A stretch of DNA of 64,000 bases, from positions 310,001 through 374,000 of the forward strand of contig JAYKXP010000038.1 of the NCBI GenBank assembly GCA_037176845.1, given 5' to 3'. The translations under genes and the position numbers were made by a program. Below are positions 57,723-64,000 of this stretch, piece after piece. Positions within the stretch are counted from its first letter, which is position 1. Each line of letters opens with the position of its first letter. This stretch comes from Paramarasmius palmivorus (Eukaryota; Basidiomycota; Agaricomycetes; Agaricales; Marasmiaceae). Below the pieces are notes generated by a model. That model was not told the DNA's origin. It saw only the letters and a list, made by a program, of their open reading frames with translations, and did not search any database.

Positions 57723-58162
57723 CCAAGTGATAAAATGTAGCATTCCTATCCACTACGGTACGATGAGTTCCGCAATGCTTCTCTGTGAGTCATGTATTCT
57801 GATAGATGATGCATGGGGAATGAATATCACAGCTCGCGATCGCGGTTGAGCATGAAGCCTCCAGGCATAGAGCGTAAAAAAGAACTCGTCTCCACGAAAG
57901 TTGCCTTTTTTGATCAGGGTGGGCGGTTCGGCAGTGCAACGATGGGCGCATGCCGTATGGCGGACGTTCCCATTTCGCACGACGTGTGCTAATATAGCTA
58001 TTCCTTGTTCTCAGATTACGAGCCATCATAGACATGCACAAAGGATGATCCCATTGCCGCTAAGTCGACGTAAACACCGATAACAGTACAACAATACCTG
58101 TACCGTAAGACTTGTCGGTTCCGGTGTCCACAAGACGATATAGTACTCACCGATCATTAGTA
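57723..58162. other. Intergenic region, no gene seen
   Basis: 440 bp between the zinc-finger promoter and the 3' end of the MuiA-like gene. Only short overlapping frames on both strands. Confidence 0.5.
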
Positions 58163-60232
58163 TCATAGCCCTACCACAGTTGCCTTCAAAGGTGCGTTAA
58201 CCTCCCACTCCAAAGTCAAATTCAACTTCTCTTGCGCTGGTACTTCGCACAACCAATTCATCAAACCATTCTTCCCTAAAGCTTCAATGTCGACATTCCA
58301 CTCGTCCGCACGATCCCATTGAACATAAACGCCATCCGATAGCTTGATGTTTGGTCCAACACTGGAGCCCACGACATCTGAGAGGGTCCGCACGGTCGTC
58401 GTAGCTGGCTTGGACCGGATCGATTCCTCAGACGCCTCGATCGATTCATGGACATTAGAGTGCGCCTTTGACTGGGTTCGGGGCAAAACAGTATGAGGGA
58501 GCTTCAGCGCTGGCTGGACGAGTTTGACCATAATCTCTGAGTTCTCGGGAACAGGTACATGGTCCACGATCTTGAGTAATGGGATGGGATTCGGCTTTGT
58601 ATTCTGGACAGTAAGCCGCTGCACGTATCCACGGCGAATCGATTTGTTGTAGAATCCAGACGTAGAGGTGTGCTTCTGAAGCGGATGATACGTTATCCTG
58701 GCCGCAGGATCCACACTAAGGGAGTGGGACTAGATCAGGTGACAATAAACCGGAAGTTCGACTGTGACGTACCCTAGGGCACACTCAAACTTTTCCAGAG
58801 GACTGACCAAAGGTACGTCCGATTTAGCAATGAAGCTTCCATCCACAAAAACACTAGCTTTTCCGGGAAGAAGGGTATACTCTGAATCATTACAAACTCT
58901 AGCCTGGGAGTGCTGTTAGCATGAGACCTCCAAGAATGGAATTCATCCTACCTTCAAATGCACTTTTGTGTCAATCTTAGGAATCGAAAACCAGGTGATG
59001 AGAGCGTCCAACTTGAGTTCCACGATAGTAAAACTACGTTCTCCGTTATCGGGCGGAATAGTGACCAGACCAGGCACTTTGAAGGACGGGTTCATACCAC
59101 CTTTGGCGTTGACACCTGCCATCATCACGCCCATTGGACCATCATCAAATAAACCGAATCCCATGTCGTCGTCGCTTTCCTCTTCTTCTCCCCCAATTTC
59201 TTCAGCGCTTGTAGCTCTTGCCAAAAAGGCAGCAGCCTGGCGTTTTCGTGCTGGGGCGGGTGGTGGCGATGGTTTAAACACAGAAAGGGTCCATTGCTCC
59301 AGTGTTGGCGGCTTGACACCGTATGTGGGATTGGCAGTTTCGAGGGTGAGTGGAACATTGTCCCATGACTGGAACGGAATGAATTACCCTGTGTGAAATT
59401 GCAGAACTGGACATCGTACCTCCTGCGTTGTTTGGGATACAATCGCTTTGTATACCATTGTCACACACCTTCTGGTTTCGGTGGTGTCGACCCGTATGTC
59501 GTATCCCGCTACCCAGTCCGCTTGGGACACCGCTACAAACAGGCCATGTCAGGAAAGTCTTGCTCCACGACTATCTTTTGGTCGTACCATAAATTAATAC
59601 CAGCTCAACTTCGGCTTCTTCCTCGGCTACAATCCCGATATGAGCTTGCTTGCCAGCTAATACACGGCCATCTCTTGGCCTCAGCTGTTCATCTTCCAGC
59701 CCAATCTTCTTGTTCAAACCCTTGAGTTCTTCTTCAAGCGACAAGATTCTGTCATCCAGCTCACGAGCTGCAGCGTCGTAGTCTGTCATCGTTGAATAAA
59801 GATCGCCAGACTTGATATGTTGGGCATTGACTGTCTTTAAAAACGACTCCAAGGAGCCGACAGATTTCTTGCACCTTTCAAGTGCCTTTTCGAGCCGCAT
59901 CTTCTTTTCGAGAAGTCCTTCAAGGACCACACTGGTAGATTTGAAGACATCCTGGTTGTGTGAAATATTGACATCCTGGATTGTCGCATAGCCCCGCCCT
60001 TCCACTCTGGACAAAGTGGTCAGACTTGAAGACAATATACGACACAGATACGACGCACCTTAGTGACTCTGAATCCATGACCGAAGGTAACCATTGGATA
60101 TGAACCTGGTTCTGCCCTCTTCGTACCTTCAACCTGTACAGTCGTGTAACTTCAGCTCGATATTTGTACAGGCTCTCCGAGAATTTGACTATCCTTCAAG
60201 GACAGCTCAACTTGATTGATTTCGTCAGCCAT
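58163..60232 (-). CDS. DUF4140/DUF4139 protein (mucoidy inhibitor A / F37C4.5 family)
   Basis: Family found in bacteria and eukaryotes, molecular role unknown. The start at 60232 reads MADEINQVELSLK. DUF4140-like N-terminus: 'KYRAEVTRLYRLKVRRGQNQ' then 'GRGYATIQDVNISHNQ'. A coiled coil follows: 'LLEKKMRLEKALERCKK' and 'RELDDRILSLEEELKGLNKK'. The DUF4139 part: 'SQADWVAGYDIRVDTTE', 'WDNVPLTLETANPTYGVKP', 'FTIVELKLDALITWFSIPK', 'VFVDGSFIAKSDVPLVSPLE' and 'ALGVDPAARITYHP'. The C-terminus 'LNLTLEWEVNAPLKATV' is the usual family ending, with stop at 58163. At least five short introns. The frame must shift by one base near 60191-60205, because the starting frame meets TGA before 'KYRAEV'. Acidic insert 'GGEEEESDDDMG' near residue 370. 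No signal peptide, so probably cytosolic. Confidence 0.88.
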
Positions 60233-61279
60233 GATGAATAGACTCGGAGTGTGAGGAATGTATATGAGTTCCAAGGCGGGACCGAAAGATGTGAGCTAGA
60301 CGGGCGCTTATAAGAGTCATGGTCGACATATCGAGGTCAAGGAAGGTATGTACTGTATTTCGATTAATTAGGACTCCGACCAGCGCCGAAAATTTTTGGA
60401 TCTGGCGCCCAGAAACAAATTTGGACGAAAATTGGGCGCTTTTTGGAGGTCACATTCCGAGGCAATCATTCAGACAGGCCAAGTGTGACCATCCGAATCA
60501 ATCGATAAATGATCCCTGCGCTGATCACGTCGGTCCACAGCAGGTTTCTAATATCTACAGTAGTATTTAAGTAATCCCTACAGCTGCCGTCAGCCGGTTA
60601 ACCGTAACGGTGGCTCGTTACTTCGATGTTGCTCGGAATGACATATATTTGAATGAACGCAGCGAGTGGGTACGATCTTGCCAAATGAAAAAAGAGGATG
60701 CTATTCGATAGTCTTTGGAGGACTCATGTTGCGGGGGAATCTCTCACTTCATCGATGTCCAAAGAGTGTATCATTGATGTCAGTGATGATGAGCTTCAGT
60801 GACTTAGCGCATGACATCAATCTCATTGACACGGTTTTGAATATTCGATGTTTTTTCGTGGTCTGTGTAGAACCTTGCGGCTGGTCGTCCCATTTTAAGC
60901 ATGCCCACTTGTGAATTGTAAGTAGCTTGTTTGAGTAGTGACAAAGCTGTTTCGAGAATCGTCTCTAAACGAATAGAACATATCTATCTATCTATCTATC
61001 TGCCGCTCCACAGTCCAAGATTCCACTTGTGGTCGTTTCTCGAAGATGCTGGAAACTTCTGGAACTCTAGCAGTAGCCTATAAAAACGCGAAGCCGGCGT
61101 TCGCAATTCCCCCGGGGGAGGTATGGTTTCCCAACACAACAAAGCGCACTAGGAATATAACACCATTTTTCAGACCTATCTCCCGCCGTCCGACGAGAGC
61201 TCAGATCACAGAGCTGAGTGCCAAAGTGAGATAAGAGTGTAAGCTCGTGACCTACCGGTAGTAAGATGAGCGCGAGACC
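60233..61279. other. Intergenic region, no supported gene
   Basis: About 1 kb. It contains a short (TATC)n tract and, at 61079-61086, a TATAAAAA motif on the plus strand without an obvious gene right after it. Frames present are short and lack protein character. Confidence 0.45.
60981..61000. repeat. Microsatellite (TATC)5
   Basis: Five perfect TATC units. Likely length-polymorphic between strains. Confidence 0.9.
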
Positions 61280-61331
61280 CTAGAGTCCGGACAGATAATG
61301 AGGGGTGAGAAAGCGATTGAGGTTTCGCTCA

Positions 61332-61561
61332 AAAATTGTGCATCGTACCTTTATTTCTGGTAGTCGAGATACCTGGTAGGATCGCAATTGCGCCATGGAC
61401 ACTTCTACGACCTTCGACAATGATGAGATAGAGAGTGAGATTCTATTGAATTGGCTTGAAACGTCCGTGACCACGCTGTTCTCTGCCACTGATTCCGGTC
61501 CCTCGTCGCCAATGTTAGCTGGAGCCCTTTCTTCGTACGTTGACTCGATAGCCAGTCGCAC
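61332..61561 (-). CDS. Possible first exon of a small unidentified gene
   Basis: Minus-strand frame from ATG 61561 (MRLAIESTYEERAP) through 'DVSSQFNRISLSISSLSKV' to 'SYQVSRLPEIK', followed directly by a GTACGA donor near 61349. A short exon encoding 'GLALILLP' flanked by CTCTAG and GTAGGT may follow at about 61256-61287. The family is not recognised and a stop was not placed. The opposite strand also has an open frame (ATG 61395, 'NDEIESEILLNWLETS') that looks equally protein-like, so the strand is uncertain. If the minus gene is real, it is divergent from the BTB gene, 43 bp away. Confidence 0.3.
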
Positions 61562-61604
61562 TGTTGATTGACGAGGTCATAGTAGCCTCATCGCAGAGAT
61601 TCCT

Positions 61605-62847
61605 ATGGTCGGCGAGGTACAGGTGCGTGGACGAGTCCCAGCTGACGTGTCTATTCCTGAAAAAAATTTCCTCTACCTCTCTTTCACTTCACTTCGTAGT
61701 CCCCTCACCCTGGCGTGGCCGCCCACGTAGAGACATCGTATCCAAGCCCCTTGACGCCAACGTCGGCGCCGTCTGCTCACCAGAGCCGGTCTCCAACACC
61801 TTTGCGAGAAGATTCGACGAACATATCGATATCGCGCGTCTTTGGGCCCAGTGTACCCCCACATAGTCCTCGACCACCCGTAGACTTGATCCTCCTCACT
61901 GGCGACTCCATGATTTTCTACGTCGACGAGAATACCCTCCTCAATGCTTCCAGCAACCAGTTCAATGGTCTTCTTCCTCTCCACACGAGAGAAACGCAAA
62001 GAAGAATCGTCTTCGTCCCCACAATCCCTTCCTCAGAACTTCAGGTCGTCCTCCAGTGTATGTATAATGTATCGATGACGGCCATCTTCATGCCATCCTT
62101 GGACGCGGTCCTGCGAGGCATCGACCGACTGCCAACATACGGCGTGGTACCCAAAGCAGTAATCAAACCCTCATCGCACGTCTTCGAGCATTTACTTTCC
62201 TGCGCGCCATTGCATCCCCTACAGGTATATAGCGTGGCAGCATTCCATGATATATACACCCTTGCAGTTCAGGCTTCGGCACATCTACTAGTGATTGACC
62301 TGTCGAGGGTTACCGAGGAACTGGCGGAGCGCATGGGGAGCAAATACCTGCTAAAATTGGTTCGTTTACACCTAGGACGGCGGGAATTGTTGAAAGGACT
62401 ATTGGCAGTGGAGCCAGAGCTACATAGCCCAACCAAGAGTTGTGGGTTCGAGGGGCAGAGGAAGCTGAAGAGAGGATGGAATTATGGGGTGGCGAGATTG
62501 TGTTGGCTGATAAAAGCTGGTGAGCATTTGTTTCGTCTTGACGAATTCATCGTACCATCTCTTTGAATGGCTCCCGGATCTTTGGGAGATCTGGGCTCGC
62601 ATTTTTCTGGTCAACATGATATGCAAGTGGAGCCTGGCTGATTCTTGCGATAGATACCCCAGCATCAACGATCAGAGACACAATCGAGGAAGCGACAAGC
62701 CAGGTGTCCTGTCGAGACTGCGTGACAACCAGGGATGCCCGTCTCAATGCGCTCCTCACGGAATGGTCTTTAACGAATGTAAGTAAAACCGTTTTTGACT
62801 CACTTTAGACGGCTGACGCATCCTTCCTGCAGCGCACCATCCATTGA
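61605..62847 (+). CDS. BTB/POZ-domain protein, 323 aa
   Basis: Four exons fit in one frame: 61605-61616 (MVGE), 61700-62519, 62654-62778, 62833-62847, total 972 nt. The N-terminus is Ser/Pro-rich ('SPLTPTSAPSAHQSRSPTPL'), as in many short basidiomycete BTB proteins. The BTB core starts at 'DLILLTGDSMIFYVDENTL' and runs through 'NASSNQFNGLLP', 'TIPSSELQVVLQCMYNVSM' and 'IDRLPTYGVVP'. A helical tail follows ('HDIYTLAVQASAHLLVIDLS', 'MGSKYLLKLVRLHLGRRELL') and a Cys-containing end 'IEEATSQVSCRDCVTTRDAR'. BTB proteins dimerise and often serve as Cullin-3 adaptors; for this fungal subgroup the role is unknown. The tiny first exon is the least certain part; a start further upstream is possible. Confidence 0.82.
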
Positions 62848-64000
62848 GGATCCAAAGGGATGACTGCATCAAATGAAATGCAGAAGAAACGATACTGTGG
62901 TCGAAATGTTAGCTGTCATGGACGAGGATCACAAGGTGCAGGCAATAAACTAATGCCCTTAGTTTGTCGAAAGTCGAGTTTCTTCAAAATTTGCATCGTT
63001 TTTCGAGTTTCATACCTCAGTTGTGCTTCGCCGTCCATTGTATGCCATCAGCTATCTTGTTTTAGGCTAGGTCCGAGCTGATCTGGGCAAATGGTATGAG
63101 AGCTGCATCTCGAATCGTACTTCTGCAGCAACCTAGAGCCAGCCATCGATACTTGGGCCTGAAGGAACCTCCGTGTCCAAGAGATTCAATTGGTTATTTT
63201 GATGGTTCCAGTATGTTCCCTGTATGTCTTGAGTTATGCTTCTCTACAGTTAAAATTATTGTGCACGTACCAAGTTCAAAAGCTTGTTCGCAATTCAACA
63301 GTGTATCTCTTGCCCCTTATTCCCAATCTTTGCCCTCCAAGCATGCAAGTAATATGACTGGATCCATCTGAATATTCGAGGTAGGAACAGACTAGAGAAG
63401 AAAATCGAGGAAGGTAGTGTTTCATTGTCCAAAGCTCCGGTTGATTGGCGTGAGACTCTTTACATCACTATGCTCCTGCACTGCTCCCATCGTTCCACAC
63501 TAACTCCGAAAAGTTCTTCATTGCGCTCGACCCCAAACGTGAGCGCGTGAGCATTCCTCAGCGTTTGTGTTTCGATGGATATTCGAATGGTTCGTTCATA
63601 TTCTTTGCCGCCAATTACGCTTCATTGTTAGTTCTCCTAGAACTCTACACGCACGTACCCAACCTGTACCTCTGACTCAAGGATCTAGATTCCAGCCCCA
63701 AAATAAGGCCGTTCAGGAATTGTCCAGGATGTCGACGGAGAAGATCACAGGTTTGAGAGTCTTGGGCGTTGGAATTGGGCGTCATTGGGGCTTCGTGTAG
63801 GGTGGAATTCGCCGTAGGTTACGAGGTACGGCGGTATGTTCTGCTGCTATAACAAAAGTTTGACTAGGAACACAGTGTACAACGTTTCAGCTCGCTACAT
63901 CCAGTCATTATCGCCAAGCTCTATCAAGGAAATAGATTTTCGCGTCACCTCAGGCCACGACTGTTGAAATTGCAGAACTCTCAAAGCCAACCAGTTGTTG
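62848..64000. other. Right-hand flank with possible start of another gene
   Basis: No firm gene. Plus-strand fragments near the edge look coding: 'EKFFIALDPKRERVSIPQRL' near 63510-63570, 'SNGSFIFFAANYASLLVLLE' near 63583-63642, and 'NTVYNVSARYIQSLSPSS' near 63870-63925. These may be exons of a gene continuing past the window. I do not recognise the family. Confidence 0.3.

Noticed and set aside
61079..61086. TATAAAAA as promoter of the BTB gene
   Set aside because: It lies more than 500 bp before the proposed start codon, with no linking exon seen.
1..64000. tRNA genes, rRNA, CRISPR arrays, bacterial operons, intact transposons
   Set aside because: Looked for A/B-box-like tRNA signals, regular spacer repeats and long terminal repeats by eye; none was convincing.

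Overview
The window is nuclear DNA of a filamentous fungus, almost certainly a mushroom-forming basidiomycete (Agaricomycetes). Genes sit on both strands at close spacing and are split by many GT-AG introns of about 45-60 nt. The protein families fit this group: several F-box/leucine-rich proteins, a TRANK1-like helicase, a GDSL (CE16-type) esterase, an SKT5/CHS4 chitin synthase regulator and small C2H2 transcription factors. I see no prokaryotic operon, CRISPR array, rRNA or tRNA gene.

Layout. 1-4904: 3' part of a TRANK1-like UvrD-family helicase with TPR region, frame-broken. 4921-5940: an unrecognised protein. 6075-7303 (-) inositol monophosphatase, divergent from 7616-8659 (+) proteasome subunit alpha-5. 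9156-10872 (-) SKT5/CHS4 homologue with Sel1 repeats and CaaX end. 11.7-13.1 kb: a possible uncharacterised minus-strand gene. 13893-15177 (+) secreted GDSL esterase. 15330-21275 (-) full-length ABCA-type transporter. 21660-23748 (+) F-box protein. 23943-25942 (-) Golgi tether subunit COG8. 26-30 kb is gene-poor. 30030-31367 (-) F-box protein. 31.4-35.1 kb: no firm gene. 35126-36948 (+) RS-rich nuclear protein. 37081-41169 (-) importin-9/Kap114. 41497-42538 (+) multi-pass membrane protein. 42860-43504 (+) SCP2 sterol-carrier protein with a peroxisomal C-terminus. 43.7-53.2 kb: four F-box genes, two of them a recent tandem duplicate. 54654-56178 (+) and 56629-57677 (-): two convergent C2H2 zinc-finger genes. 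58163-60232 (-) DUF4140/DUF4139 (MuiA-like) protein. 61605-62847 (+) BTB/POZ protein.

Most genes are independent housekeeping units (proteasome, COG tether, nuclear import, inositol recycling, chitin synthesis). The lineage-specific layer is the F-box family: six genes in 64 kb, of at least two sequence types, presumably feeding substrates to SCF ubiquitin ligases and thus to the proteasome.

Two cautions. First, conserved genes that should be essential (proteasome alpha-5, COG8), and also the esterase, the RS protein, the MuiA-like protein and the helicase, each contain one or more one-base reading-frame breaks, often in short homopolymers, while the F-box genes of the 43-53 kb cluster and SKT5 read cleanly. 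Residual assembly indels are the simplest cause, but real decay cannot be excluded from sequence alone. Second, exon limits were read by eye from splice signals and family motifs. I found no convincing new biological system; the best leads are the F-box cluster, the damaged helicase and several unidentified genes.
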